Source: Onchocerca volvulus (lineage: Eukaryota > Nematoda > Chromadorea > Rhabditida > Onchocercidae). From it: a stretch of 64,000 nt of DNA. Under the pieces are notes generated by a model that was not told where the DNA came from, did no database searches, and worked only from the letters and a program-made list of their open reading frames with translations. Position numbers and translations under genes: made by a program. Positions 48,277 to 63,200 of the stretch are shown piece by piece (positions within the stretch are counted from its first letter, which is position 1; every line of letters starts with the position of its first letter). Location of the stretch: assembly GCA_000499405.2 (NCBI GenBank), contig HG738139.1:11804398-11868397 (forward strand), in the 5' to 3' direction.

Positions 48277-51200
48277 TAAATAATGACAGTTCTGATTGAT
48301 AAATTGTTTTCAGAAGAGTTTTTTATTTCGAATTTAACCATTTGATTCATAAAATTATGCTTAATAAAACTAATTTTGTTATTATAAAAACAAATAATTC
48401 TATATTTCAAAAGAAATGATTCAAAAAAATTTAATTATAGGAAATCAAATACCGATAACAGCTTTATCAGATCGTCGAATCCTTAATTCAATATCACCAA
48501 CACGTTCTGCCTCATGCAACATTCTAACGACATATTGATAATCTTTATCCATTACTGATTCACCATTTATACTTAATAGTAAATCACCAACCTAAAATGT
48601 TACTTTAACAAATATTATGATTTCATTTTTAAATTTTAATTTAAATATATTTCAATTAAAATTAGTTTTTCATTTCCAATCATTATCATATTTGATAAAA
48701 TAATTTATGCAGACTTCAGGTCAAATAGTTAATTTTATGTTATTCATAAAATTATTCCATTTTATAATTTAATTATTCAATAACTAATCACTATCTACTC
48801 TTAGTTGATCTTAAGCAAGAAAAGAAAAACAAAAAAATATATTACTTTAACTTTTAAACTTTTAGAATATTTTTAAAATATCTTAATTTTTAAAGTATCT
48901 AAAAAATATGTTATACAATATTTCAATGTTACACAATTTTTTTAATCATCAATAAAATGAATGTATTAAGTATGAATTTGAATAGCTAAACGAATATATA
49001 AAAGATTAAATTTGAAATAAATAAATAAATTTAAATATTTTAAAAAGTTATCATATATTCAAAAAAAAAGGAAAAAAAAAGAAATTATGATACCTGTAGT
49101 CCAGCTTCATCAGCAGGTGTTCCTACAATTACGGCATCGATTTTTATCGGTACATTTTTATCTTTACCACCGGTAATTGTAAAACCAAAATGTTTCCTTG
49201 CATCATCACTTTCATCACTATTATTCAAATTGATCTTTACAGTAATCAATTCACCAGCACCATTTTGTAGAGCCTAAGAAAGGCATGAAATGTTTTTTAA
49301 TTTCAAGTTTTTATTTCTATTCATTCGGTAATTAATTATGTAAATTAAATTAGCATACCAATATTTTATCAATTTACTTTCATGTGTAATATTTTTTTCG
49401 TTTAGAATATTTGTTTTCAATTATTTTCAAATATTAGTTTCGAAATTTATTAAAATTTTTCAATTTTTAAAACGATTCAAATTTAAAATTTTCAAATTTT
49501 TTTTCTAAATTTGATAATTTTTTTCTTAGATTCATTATTTTCAGCATGAATATCAAACAATTCGATAGAAGAGTATGTATGAATGGATGATAATTAATTA
49601 ACATTTAAGACATTTAAAAGTTTTTAAAAATTCATCCAAAAATCTAAATTAAAAACCATTTTTGTATTATTCTTGTCAATATTGCTTGGTTGATAAGCGG
49701 CACCTGGCTTATCTTCGAATTGAATATCAACAGTTTTCAGATGTGATTTTGGAATTGGTATCTATAAAAATAAGAATATTAATCTTTCAACTTTCTATTA
49801 AACAAAATTATCAAACGGTGATTTAAAAAATTAAATGAAAAAAGAAAAAAAAATTCAACAAAATTGTAAAATGTGATGATATTTCTGAATTAACTGATAT
49901 ATATATATATGCATTTTTTTTTTTTTTTTTGCAAGAAAGATTAAAAAAACACAAAAATTAACGTAAAAAGTACACTTGCGTTGCGTGAAAAATAAATTTG
50001 AAAAAAATCGATATGTTAAAAGGAACTAAATAGTTAATCAAAATAAAAATAGCAGTAGAAGGAGAGGAATTTCTCACATAATGGAACAAAAGATATGATG
50101 CAATTTCTGATAGAAATAAAACTTTCGGCAAGAACTGGAAGAAAAGAAAAAATGGATTTTAAAAATGAATCATTTTTCTTTCTTCTTCTATTTAAATCTT
50201 TTAAAATTTAAATTTATGCATGATAAAGAAACGATTTTACATAGATGAGATGGTTTTTATGGAGAAAACGATTCCTAACTAAAGTTAAATTTGTGTTTTA
50301 CTAAGAATTTTGTAAAAATCTCAATTGTAAGATATAAGTAAACTACTTTCATTTATATTTTATTTTTAAAATTATGTAAATCGATTAATTAAAGCAGTTT
50401 AATTACTCTTTTAAAATTAAATATGATAGATGAAGATTGTAGCTAAACAAAATTACAAGACAGTTGTTTCAAGAAATTTCAAAAAAATATCTTAATTGGC
50501 TTTAATTAATCAATCTGCATAACTTAAGCAATAAAAAATAAACTATGAGGTAATGAATTACTAATAACTAGTAAAGAGAATAATTAATAATTAATATTTT
50601 TATGATAAATCGCAAGAAATTTTTAACTTTATCGCGTATAACGCATTCATATTATAAAAACACACGAATACTGTATTATACAGTATACAAATACCGTAGG
50701 AATTTTCTCATACCTCATGAATTTCATTCGTTAAACGATTAGTTCTTGGAAATTTTGGTGATGTACGTGGATATATACCATCAATTGCTCCTACAATATT
50801 TCCTCTGGCTTGAATTGATGATAATTTTGTTGAAGTGTACGGTAAAAATGATGATATAGCCTAAAAAAAAAAAATAATGTAAAATAAGAAAAATAATTAC
50901 TGTATTTTAGTTGATTCTCATTTTAAATTAAAATTTAAAGTTTGTTAAAACATAAATATACATTCAATTTCAGATACAGCTATTATATCTATATATTTTA
51001 ATATGATATTAAAAAAATTGAAAATACTGATGGTACAAAAAAAAAAAAAATAAGAAAGACAAACTTGTTTTGATTTACTACTATTATCGGCCTCATTTTG
51101 AATATTATCACTGTTCGCTTCAATTACTGCTTTATTATAATTATTATTACACGAGAAATTAGTCTGTCGAAGTGTCGGAAATTTTATAGCTATAATATTA

Positions 51201-54200
51201 GCGGATTAGTCAAGAAATTTAAAAAAAAAAACTTTTTTTTAAAATATGCGATAAAAATGATTTAATCTAGAAATAATGTAAAAATGACAAAAATAAATAT
51301 CGAAATTAAGTAAAACTAAAAAAATCTAAAAAAAAATTAGAAAAATTTAAAAAACTAAAAATTAATATATTTTCGATATATTTCACAGTTGATTTATTTG
51401 AAAAGTACAATTTAGAATGTATCACACACATACATCAAATTATGTTTACATTACATTTATATTTACATCTGGAAAGTTTGTTTAAAATATATCTATAAGC
51501 TATTATTGATATAGCAATTCGTTGTCCTATCTTATGACCTTAGTGATTCATAATATTATTCATTGAAAGCTAAAGTTTTACAAGTTTCAACTTGATTATG
51601 AAAAAAAAAATCAATATAAACACCTTTTTTTCCTTTAACAATTTCTAAAACTCAAAAAAAAAAAAGATATGACATCGTTGAATTTCTTGAAGTCAAGAAA
51701 TTCAACGATTTCATTTCATTTTTTATTCTAAGCTAATAAAATTTTTATAATAAATTTTTGAAGAAAAGATATAAAAACTTTATTACCATTATCTGTCGTA
51801 GTTGTTGATGATGTATTACGTTTTGTCGTTAAAGTTGATAATGGATCACGTCTTATTGTTGGTAATGAATTACTTAAAGAATTGCTTTTCTGGAAATTAT
51901 CATTTTTTACAATTTATGGAATATTAATGTGATGAAAAAGAAAAAGTTAAAGTTTATCAAAAGATGCCATTTATCATAACAAACAACTATCATAATTTAT
52001 GCATATAATTTATGATTCCATTATTTATTTTATTATAATTTTAATTTATTCATTATAATTTTATGTTTACAAAGATTGGTTGATTTCTGCACGTTTCCAT
52101 TTGTTATTTTATCAAAATAATCGAAAAAATAAATAAATAAAAACAAAAAAAAATACAAACCATATTGGTGTAATTTAGCAATTTTTCACTTCGATCATAT
52201 AAATTATTTGTCGATATTATTGATTGTTGATCTATTACAGTAACCGGTAAGAGATAATCTGGTGGTGCCGGGAAATCACTATCTGAATCCGAAGGTTCAC
52301 CAAGATATTGTTCTGCTTGTGGTGTTATACTACGTGATTGATTCTAAAATGCAAAAAAGAAAAAAAAAATGAGAAAATTACTCAAGTTCTAAAGTTTTAA
52401 TATAATTTTTCTTGCAGAATAATTCAACTTATTTAATTTTCAAACTTACAAACTTTCTAAAATTCCATGAAGTTTTAATCAAATGAAATTTCATTTTTAA
52501 GCTTAGAAATAACGTTGAACAAAAAAAAAAAAATAGAAGAGAAGCATGGAACAGAATCAAATTTTCGTATTTAAAACTGAAATCATTTGATTTGTTTTAC
52601 ATTAAATTATCGATTATGCAATAATTGACTCTTAAAACTTTATATTAATTATTAACTTCTGGATTCAATTAAAGTAACTTTAATGAAATTTTCTACAATT
52701 TCTCCAGCAATTTCTTTTCTGGAAAATTAAATTATTGCCTTTCATTCTCAAGAAATTAAACATTTTCTTAAAACTAGTATGAATGTATGAATGCTTAAAT
52801 AAATTTACATAACTTATAATAATTTTTATAACAAGAAATTTTGCATGTATATATACGTATGTATTGGAAGAAATTAAAATAAATGATAAAAACTGAATCT
52901 TTTAATAAACTACGCAAATTAACATAAATAATTTAAAACGAAATATTTAAAAAACGCTGGAAAGTTACAAATAGGAAAGTCAATTATTCCTAAAATGCTT
53001 TAAATTTTGAACAGAAAAACGAAAAAAAAAAAACTTTTCCAATTATTTCTTATTTTATTTCTTCATTACATTAAGTTCAAATCAATTAATAAAAATATTT
53101 TTCATAAAAATATTTTGCAAAAAAGAAGATTTGGTGCAAAAAAAAAGTCGAAAGTCAAATTAATTATCATTAATCATACTTTATAAATGATATAATTATA
53201 AACAAGTTTATCAATTAATACAACTATAATTACTCAATTACTTTTTTTCTTCTTTTTTTTTTTGTCTTCATATAGTGATAAAAAATGAATAAAATAAGTA
53301 AAGAATACAAAATAAACTTTGGGATGTATTGATTTGAAAATGGCATTTAAAAAATTTTTCACATTTATCAAAATTGTCCAGAAAACGAGAGCGAGAAATG
53401 ATTGGATCAACTTATATGAACAAAATGATTCAATAATAGTAATTTCAATAAATTTAATTGCAAGATTTATTACTTATTACTATCATTATTCGAATCGTTC
53501 AATTTTCAAGGACAATGCAACAGTTTAAAATTTCAAAAAAGTGTGTTTCGCTTTTTAACATTCCATTCCTTTTTTGTGTGTTTTTCATTTGAATTTTATT
53601 TTATTTTTAAATTTTGTGCTATCATTTAATAAATAATCGAGGAATTGATAATTCTTATACTATTTATAATAATTATATGTGTTAATTAAACAAGCTTTAA
53701 AAAAAAATTATTAAAAAATTAATAATTTAATTGATTATTAAATGAATGCGTATTTAATAAATATTGGTGAATTTTTATATCGTTTATAATGATTATATAA
53801 TAGTGGTCTTCATTTTATTCAAAAAATTGATAGTTTTTTAATCATTCATAATGATAATATATAATAATTAAACAAATTTTACTGTTAAATGATTGTTATC
53901 GATTAATAAAACTTCAAAAAAATGATAATTATATATCGCTTATGATGATTATTATAAAAAATAATGATTATTATAAGCAAAACAAAATTTGCTAACCTGT
54001 TCAGGAAAATCGGTTTTTGTGATTGTATCTGTACGGAATAATTTACTAGTTGAAGGAGTTGAATAATTATCTTCTGTAGCAGTTGTACTATGATTAGGTA
54101 CCGGATGAGTAAAGCTTTTTTCAGGAAAAGATAAGATTGATGGGGATGATAATTCAAGATGTTGATAACAATACTGTTGATGATTTGGCGGTGATGGTGA

Positions 54201-57200
54201 TAATGATGAAGTAAATGAATTCCTGGTATCCAATTGATTTAATTCAACTGAAATCAAATAAGCAAAAAAAAGAATGAAATTTAAAATTTATCAAATTCAT
54301 GTTAATAAAAAAATTTTAAACAATTTTCAGGCCTAAATAAAATATTTCTTCATTAATTTATCATATTTCAATTAATTTAGTCAATCCATCGTTTATTTAA
54401 TTCTCTTGAATGATTAAATTTCAATAATAATGATAAGAAACGAAGAAAAAAAAGAATAATAAAAAAATTTTCACAAATTTTGTTAGAATTAGGACAAAAA
54501 TCAGTGTGTTTTATTCTTTTTATTATCTATTGATCACACAGATCACACATTTACAGATCATAAAATTTAATGAGATTGAAAATCTTTTTTTGAATGTAAA
54601 AATTCAACTAAATATCGATGTATTTTTTGAAAAATATCCTTTCATTCATTTGATAATTAAAAGTGAATCACAAGAGTTTAAATTGAAATATAATTTTTAT
54701 TTTTTTTTTAAAATTCAAGTTAAAACCTGATTTAGCAAAAAAAAAGAATGAAAAAAACAAACTTGATGGGAAAAAATCAACAGATGCAGCTGGAGAATGA
54801 TCGTCAATTGAACTACTTCGACAATTATTTTCAATTCCGGAATCTTCCTGATGCTCTTCTAATAGTGATGGACTGGATGTTAAACACTCTTCTGTTTGCT
54901 GCAAGAAATTAAAAATTAAATTTTAACAATTAAATAATTCAAATTATGAAATAATTTCAATGCCATAAGCAAGCATTAGAAATGTTTACGAAACTTTTTA
55001 AAATACATTTCAAAAATTGGCGGGGAAAATTTTCAAATATTTCAATATTTACGCTACTATTTCTCACTAATAAATATCAATTATTCCCATATGTTATATG
55101 TAAATTATTTCTAAAACATTTCATTTCGATAATTTCAAAATTTCGAAATAACGAATCAACGTATCAATAAAATTAATTTGTAATATAACTTCCTAAATTT
55201 TAATTTAATTACTTCCTTATTTGGATTAAGTTGTTATTTTAGTAATTAAAAATAGTCAAATATTTGCCAACATTTTTTAGATTGATAATTTATATCAAGA
55301 ACTTAAAAATATACTGGAAATGGAAAAAAAAAAAGAAGAATAAATGCAGAAAAATCGCATTATTTGACAAATTTATTGAAAAAGACGAAGTTTTTTCTCT
55401 GTCCTCATTATTTTCCTTTATATATAAACAATCTTTAACCCCTAAAATTGGTTTAAAGGAATGAAAAAAAAGAAGAAATTTGCATAGTTGAAGGATTAAT
55501 AGCATGTAAAATACAATTCATTTGTTAGATTTTTTTTCTTTTACAAATTATTCCAATGATTTTATCAATTTTTTAATCGATGAAAAAGATTTTAAGATAA
55601 GAGAGAAAAGGTATAACTAAAAGAATGATTTATTGATCATTCAAAAATATCAATCAAATTTATAATTATGAAATGAAAGAGGAGAATTTTAATTTTAATC
55701 TTAATATGAATATGAATTATAAACAATATGCAATAGAATTGAATGAATATAGCAAATTTCTTGTGTGAATAATGAAAATTTAATGAGAAAAACTAAATAA
55801 GGAATAATTTAATTAAAATTTAGCAGTGAAAATTAAAAATTAATATCAATTAACAAATAATTTAATTAAAACAAACTTGATAATAATAAATTAAAACGAG
55901 ATGGAAAAAATTGGTTAAATTTTTGCTTTTGATTGGCAAGGAAAAAAATTCTACTAGTCTTATTTTTACATCATTTGAAATCAACGTTTTTTTTAAAATA
56001 ATTGAACATTATATAAATTTAATCTAACAGAAAGAAGAATATGACATATTTGTTGTCAAATGCTTGAAAAAATAAATTTACAAATTCTAATTTTTATTTC
56101 ATTTCATTTACAAATTAAAAATGATAAAGATGAAGTGATAAAATAAAAAGTAGAAGTTATTAAAATGATATAATTTAGAATGAAAATTAAATCATTCTAA
56201 CTTGCTAAAAATTATACAAAAATACCGGTGAAATAAAAATCCTAATTGCAGTTTGTGGCACGAATTTTGTTATTGCAGTATTTTCATCGATTCCTTTAAC
56301 AGTATAGTTATCATTATTATCATTATTCACCATATCATTTTCATTTTGTTGATAAAATGATAAGGAATATTCCAAATTACAACTTATTCGATCTACTTTA
56401 TAAGTTGTTCCAATAGTTTCATCCCATAAATTATACATCAAATATGTTGTATCATCATTATGGCATTGTTTTAGATGAATAAATCGTTGTTGTTGTGATA
56501 AATTACGATCAATTATATTTTTCCAAGAATTAGATGATCGTGATGGCAAGATTAAATTCGAATATTTTCGTGATTGTGATAAAGATTCCGTAGAATTATT
56601 ATCTTCTTCGGCGATATCACTCAATGATGGGACTAACTTTCGAAAAAATTTCATACTAGAATAGAATTAATTTCCGATATATTGTGAAATACTTGAATAG
56701 GATTAATTTTGAAATATTGTAAATAATTCAAAAGCCATGAATTAATTAATGAAGCTTAGTGATGCAGTTATTATTTGGCGATTGTATTTTTTGACGAAAA
56801 TAAAGCTTATCATCATTGATACAGAAATAGTTTCATTGAATTCAAACTTGTTTAGTTCAGAGTAAGTAAAGCGAAATATTTTTGATGGAAATTTCAGAAT
56901 CAAAGAATAAATTGTTCCTTTCAACAAGGCAACAATTTTGAAATAATGTTGCAAAACTAATGTTGAATTTTCCGATTTTTTGATAGATGAAAAAAAAAAC
57001 TGGTTCATCCAGGTAGAAAAAAAAAAATAAAAATGAGGTAATATTTTCGAATGAAGGAATGAAAAATGAGGATAAATGAGGACATTTTTTTCCCAGACAA
57101 TTAGAAAATTCTAACAATTAACTAGAAAATTATGTAACAACAATAATATTGGTAAGAATATTTAATTTGTAATAATTTATGAAAATTAAATATCTTTTCG

Positions 57201-60200
57201 AAACTAAATTTTTAAAAAATTTTTTATTTTCTTACAAAAATGTTTAAATTTGATAAAAAAGAATCTTATCGAATTATACAAAAACGAAAAAAAAAGAAAT
57301 TAGGATATAAATAACATTTCAAAATTTATTACAGATAAATTAAACTGTTAATTAATTTCAAATTATTCATATTATTATTATTTTTTTAAATAACTGCACG
57401 TTTAAATTTCGCCCTTTTTTTACCTGTCATTTTCATAAATAACCATTTACAGTCATTAGTTCGTTATGTTTAAATCAATTATATATTTCATATATATATT
57501 TCATAAATTCTAATTTGATGATTGAAATACTCCTGAAACATTGAATTGAAAATTTATTTCCAATAATTTTCTCAAAATTTCCCAACACTGCAAAAACTTA
57601 TTATTTGAGAGTTCAATTTTTAAATATAAAAATTCAATTGCTTGAATTAATCAGGTTTATTTTTTATCAAAAGAAATGATTAAATTCGTCGATTTCAAAA
57701 CATTTCTCATAAATCTCAATTTCAATCCTAAATTTTTCTTCCTATAAACATCTCAACTTTCTCATGCGAACCGCAATTTGCCTCTGCGACATTCTTTCCG
57801 GATATTCCGTCTTTTCGTTACAAAATTCGGTACGATTTTCTAATACTTTATATATTTATATAATATTTATATTTATTCACATTTCCTTCTTCCTTTCAAT
57901 AAAAATATCTTTACAAATTATATTCACCATATTTTGTAAATTGGCAAAATTTACAGTACAGAAGAATGTTCGGTAAACAAAAGATATACGGTAAATAAAG
58001 GATAAAATGTAGCTATGATATGATAAAATATCAGCTATTTGTCGGATAAGTAGAAATATGATTAGAAGAAAAAAAAAAAAAAAGGAAAAAAATCTCTTCA
58101 GCTCACTTAAAATAATATAATTTATTAATCAGCGTAAAATTCAAAAACATTTCTTTGAACAAAAGATCAAAATCAAACTAATTTCTTGCGAATTAACTAT
58201 TTTTAAATCAACTCTTTCTTTTACCGATTTTTTTTATCATTCTTCATCTACTCAACGCTCCTTTCACTTAATAATTTGGTTATTTTATTATCATTTCTTA
58301 ACATCTGATTAATTTGAATTGCTAAAAAAAAAAAAAGAAACGAAAAATGCGTGAAAGTTATACTTTTGCATAAAATTATCCAATCAAATTTCATGAACTC
58401 CAAAAGGAAAGTCTAAAAGAAAATTTTTTTCTTCAATAAATCGCAAAAATGGTAGTCAAATCGAATCCAAAGCAATGAAGAAATGCAAAGCAAAAGATGC
58501 ATTCTTAGCCCGATGCGGGGCTCGAACCCGCGACAGCCAGATTAAGAGTCTGGTGCTCTACCGACTGAGCTAACCGGGCACACTTCAGGTATGAAATATT
58601 TCCAAAAATTTAACAAACAAAATTTTCTTCCATCAAATTTTCGTGCCAAAAGTAATATTCCTTTTCCAAAAGATTAGTTAGCATTTATTTCAAACAAATT
58701 TTTGACTCTAATATTAATCCAATTAATAGATTGGGTCAAAAAGATTAAAATAATCAGCAGATTGAACTTTTAAACTTTTCTCTTCCTTTTGTTATTATGA
58801 ATAAATCCAGCGAGAAAAAATGATACTAAAAATCAAGACATTTGCTGTTTTACCCTTCAAAGTCATTCATAAATAGGAATATTTGATAAAATTAATAATC
58901 GAATTATAAATTGAAGATCAAAATTCAGAAAAAATAACCGAATTATAAATTAAAAGCCAAAATTTAATCGGATTATAAATTCATCTAATGATAATATTTA
59001 CCTTAAAATCAAGATCTCTTAGAATGAAAGAAAAAAAAAATAAGAAAAATAGGATAAATCTTACTAACAGAAATAATTTTGTTCAGTATGATCAAATTTT
59101 GTTTAAAAACAAAAAAAAAAAAAAAAAAGATGGAATTGCCACAAATGTCATTTTGATTTATTTGTAAATGAATTGAAAAAAAAAAAAAATTGGAACACAA
59201 TCAATTAATGCCAATGATTTTTTTCAAATACTTTCGAATGGCAAGAAATATCGAAAAAAGATTTGCCATAAGTCTTGAACATCATCAATATTGTTTTGTT
59301 TTACACAGAGGTCATATCTAATGGTCTTTTTTTTTTTTTTTTCTTTTAATTTTCTTTCAAAAGATAATTTCCAAACAACAGTTGACTAAATTCAAAGATT
59401 TTTAGCAGTAAATTAACTCGACCATGTATTTTAATGTTCAAATGATATTTGACCAATTTTTTCAAAGATTTTTCTCATACCATATGTAATGATAATTATA
59501 ACGGAAACGATTAACAATATAAAAAAACATTGAAAAAAGTAAAGAATTTATGGATAAAATAAAAAAAAAATTATTAAATTACAAATGAAATATAAAATGG
59601 AAAAAGTCAATTTAAATTAGTCATTTAAATAAAAATTATCATACATTTTTCACAAAAAATATCATTTTGGAATAAATTTTAAAACAAAAATTTAAAATCC
59701 ATGAATAAAAAAAAAAAAGGAAAAATATTTTCATCAAAAAAATGATATGCAAATAAAAATGAAAGTTCGTCCGATGAAAAGCGAAAGAAAATTAATGATT
59801 GAAAGCTTTTTAATGGGCTGAAATTTTAAACTGAATAATGAATGTATAGAAATTTATATGGGAGTTACATTGAATGTAAAATGGTGTCATTCGATGAACT
59901 TTGACCCAAAAAAGGGATAAATACCAATGAAGGGAAAACAAATATTTTTGTGATAAAAAGGAATGATAAAATTTTTCGAAATTTGAAATAGATAAAAGAT
60001 AAAGAAAGAAATGAAAATTACTTAAATTTCAAAATATATAGATGAGGAATTAATAATTTTATCCTCTATTAGTAATAAAGGTATTTTAAACTTTGACAGA
60101 TTATACGAAATATCGAAATAGAAATGACTTTGACGAATGAATATTTGTTGTCATTTATGTGCATCTGGTTGATCGTAATAGTAGTAGTAGTGATAATGCT

Positions 60201-63200
60201 GTTATCGTTAAAGTGTCATTAGTACATTTTTAGAAGAAATGAGGACAGTAGCAATAGTATCATTCCAATCCTTTCGTCAGCGCCAACTAAAATAGATCTT
60301 CCCTGTAACCTTTCTTAAACTATTAACAATTCTGCTCTCGAGAATTATACTCTCAAGAATTTCATCAATTTTCTATCATATAATAGTAACAAAATTGTGA
60401 CAAGTTGTAAAAATTGATCATTTCCTATATATTTCAAGTGGATGAGATTTCTTCATTTCTTTGGTTAAGACTAAAATTTTTTCTTCATTTGTATAATCAT
60501 AAATGTTAAATTCTTATCAGCATTGACAAAAGGTTTGTTAATTTCCGTTCTAATGATGATTCAATAAAAGAAAGTTCAAAATAAAAAAACGAAGAAAAGC
60601 ATCCTTATGTAACTTTATTATGAGATAAAAATATATACATATCTATGGAAGTATTTTAAAAAAAAATAAAAAATGAAGAGTTGAAAATGATAAGAGAAGG
60701 GGAAGAAGTCATTCAGATAGATGGTAAAATAAGAAATAATAAATTTATTCGACTCATTTCTATAAATCATAAAGATATTTCCATTTTTTTCCCGCTTTCC
60801 ATATAAATTTTTGTCACTATCTTTATAATGAATTCAAAAAATGTCGTATATTTAAATTTCTTGTTTTTTAAATATATACGATTTAATATTTTGCTTATTA
60901 AATTTGTCGAATTTCTTGCAGAAAAATCCATTCAGATGAAAGATTCTTAATTTTCATATTAGAGATTTAACATTTAATATTTATTTACAAAAAACTTCCT
61001 TGATTTACAAATATTTCGTAACTAATAAACTTAAATTCGAGATATTTATCAGCTCTTGACTAATTTTGCACGCATACAAAAATTTGGAAAGAATTTTATT
61101 GATTGACGGAACAATGATCCTTTGTTTCTACATTTTTCTCTACGAGCGATAAAGGAAAGAATAACCCAGTGATCAGTTTGCTTAGCTATCCGCTAATAAT
61201 CGCTTGTAGCATAAAGAATGATTCTTAAATGCAAAATATAAAGGAAACATTTCGATATTCGTTTCTTTAAAATGTTCCCAACTGATAAGTGATAATATCT
61301 AAAAAAAAATTAACAAATCGATCTATTTAATCATTGGCTTTAGCATGAATGAGTCATTTTTGTGACATAACATTATGAATTGAAAAAAAAAACTTCTTTT
61401 TATTATTATCTCTTCCGTTTCATTTTTTAATTTAATCTCAAAAGTCTATTTTCGGGTTAAAAATAATTTCATTTTCGGGCATAAAAAATGACAATAAAAA
61501 AAATTTGGCAAAGAGATTATAAAAGAGGAAAAAGGAAATTATGAATAGAAAATACTGAAATTGTAACTGAAGCAGAGAAAGAAAAGTAGAAAAGTTATAT
61601 GAGGAAAAAAAAGTATACAATGCAATATATTAGAAGTGATAATCAAATATAAAAGAAAAGAAAAATTAAATGTTAAAAAATTAAATGGAAAATTCATGTG
61701 TATTTGTGTTTTATTACACATGCATCATTATAATTTGTAAACGTAAAGTTGGGCATAAAAAATTAAACGTCAAAAAATTTTAATTAAAAATTTATGTCAA
61801 AAAAAAAAAACTTAATGAAAAAAAATATATTTATGTGTGTTATTCATTATATATAAATCACCGTAATCAAGAAGAAAAGTTAAACATTAAAATAAGAAAT
61901 TTCAATGTATGTCACGTTGGACGTAAAAAAAAAGAAAACTTAAAAATGAGGAAAAAAAGAAAAATTTAAATGAAATTGTCCATTACATTGTTATATACAT
62001 ATATACATGCATTAGTATAATAATAAAAATATCAATGCTCTTATTTCATATACAGAAATATATCCAGGTTGTATTTTATGTATTACATTGAGAAAAAGCG
62101 AACGACAAAGAAGAAAGGAAGAAGGAAAATAAAATATAGCAAATAAATGTGTTTAATTTAAAATGCGAAAAAAAAAATTGGATAATAGAGTTCCAGAATT
62201 GTATATCAAATCTAATAATTTCTTTCTGTTTTTTTAAAACTTAACAAACCTTTTTTGAATCAGTGATATTATCATTTCTTGACTGTTGTCGATATCGCTG
62301 TTTCTCCTGTTGTTGTTGTTGTTGAATTATTTCCTTTTCGGTAGTAGCTTCCCGTTTTTCATTCCTGACATTTTTCAATAATGTTTCGCAATTGCTAAGT
62401 TGTTTGATCGGTAATTTTATAATTTAGCATAAGATTAAATCATGCGCTAAGTTTTAAACAATAATAATTATTTTAATTTGAATAATGAATAGGAACAAAT
62501 TCAATTTTTAAAATATTTTTGGCCAAATTTTTTATGTAATTCTTGAAATTAATTGTTCAGATATTTGAAATATAAATTGCTGCTACACTTTCGAGCAATT
62601 GTTTTTTAAATGTTATAAACAAGTGACACAAATGGATTTTATAATTCCATACTTATTTATCAAAAGATAATCTATCGACATAAAATATAAGGATTAATAT
62701 TTAATTTGCTATTTATTTATGTAAACTTTTTTCCGATAATATTTTATTTCTTCTATTTCAAGAAAATTAAAAAATAAACAAACTTATTGGAAATATCAGT
62801 TATTTTCATGTCATCTTTCCATCTTAATATAGCTGTTTTTCGTTTTGATAACCATGAATCCAAATTTGATTGCCATCCTGTTTCATCATCATCGCTGTGC
62901 TAAAATTTCATAAGAAGTTAATTTGAAATTGAATGAAATTTCAATTAATTTACTTAATTTTATTACATTAAAAATTTTTCCTAATTTTTCCTCTAAAATA
63001 AGCAAATTAAACTTTTACAATCAAAAATTAGATTTCGTTGAAAATGCAACAATATATGATATGATAAATTTAAAAAGTTAAAAAGCAAAAAGAAAAACAA
63101 AAACAAAAATTCGAACAAAACAAAATTTCGATTCAGAATTTGAATTAGCAAAAAAAAAAAAAAGAAATCTAACAATTTAGATTGAAAATTTTCAATTAGG

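Larger units (their letters stand above)
56655..62249. other. Large intron region of the LMO7-like gene
   Basis: This 5.6 kb interval between firm exons holds the tRNA-Lys gene, a candidate exon near 57.8 kb and much AT-rich low-complexity DNA. A loose run of related segments (GTAAAGTTGGGCATAAAAAA at about 61743 and CACGTTGGACGTAAAAAAAA at about 61913) suggests an old duplication at 61.65-62.05 kb. An AGT microsatellite lies at about 60180-60192. Small plus- and minus-strand ORFs here are Phe/Ile/Lys-rich and were not accepted. Confidence 0.5.

Noticed and set aside
53319..53528. Plus-strand 69-codon frame in an LMO7-like intron
   Set aside because: AT-rich composition, no domain, no splice context; lies inside an intron of a well-supported gene.
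56742..57117. Two overlapping minus-strand frames upstream of the 56654 exon
   Set aside because: Phe/Ser/Ile-rich low-complexity translations that do not join the neighbouring exons in phase.
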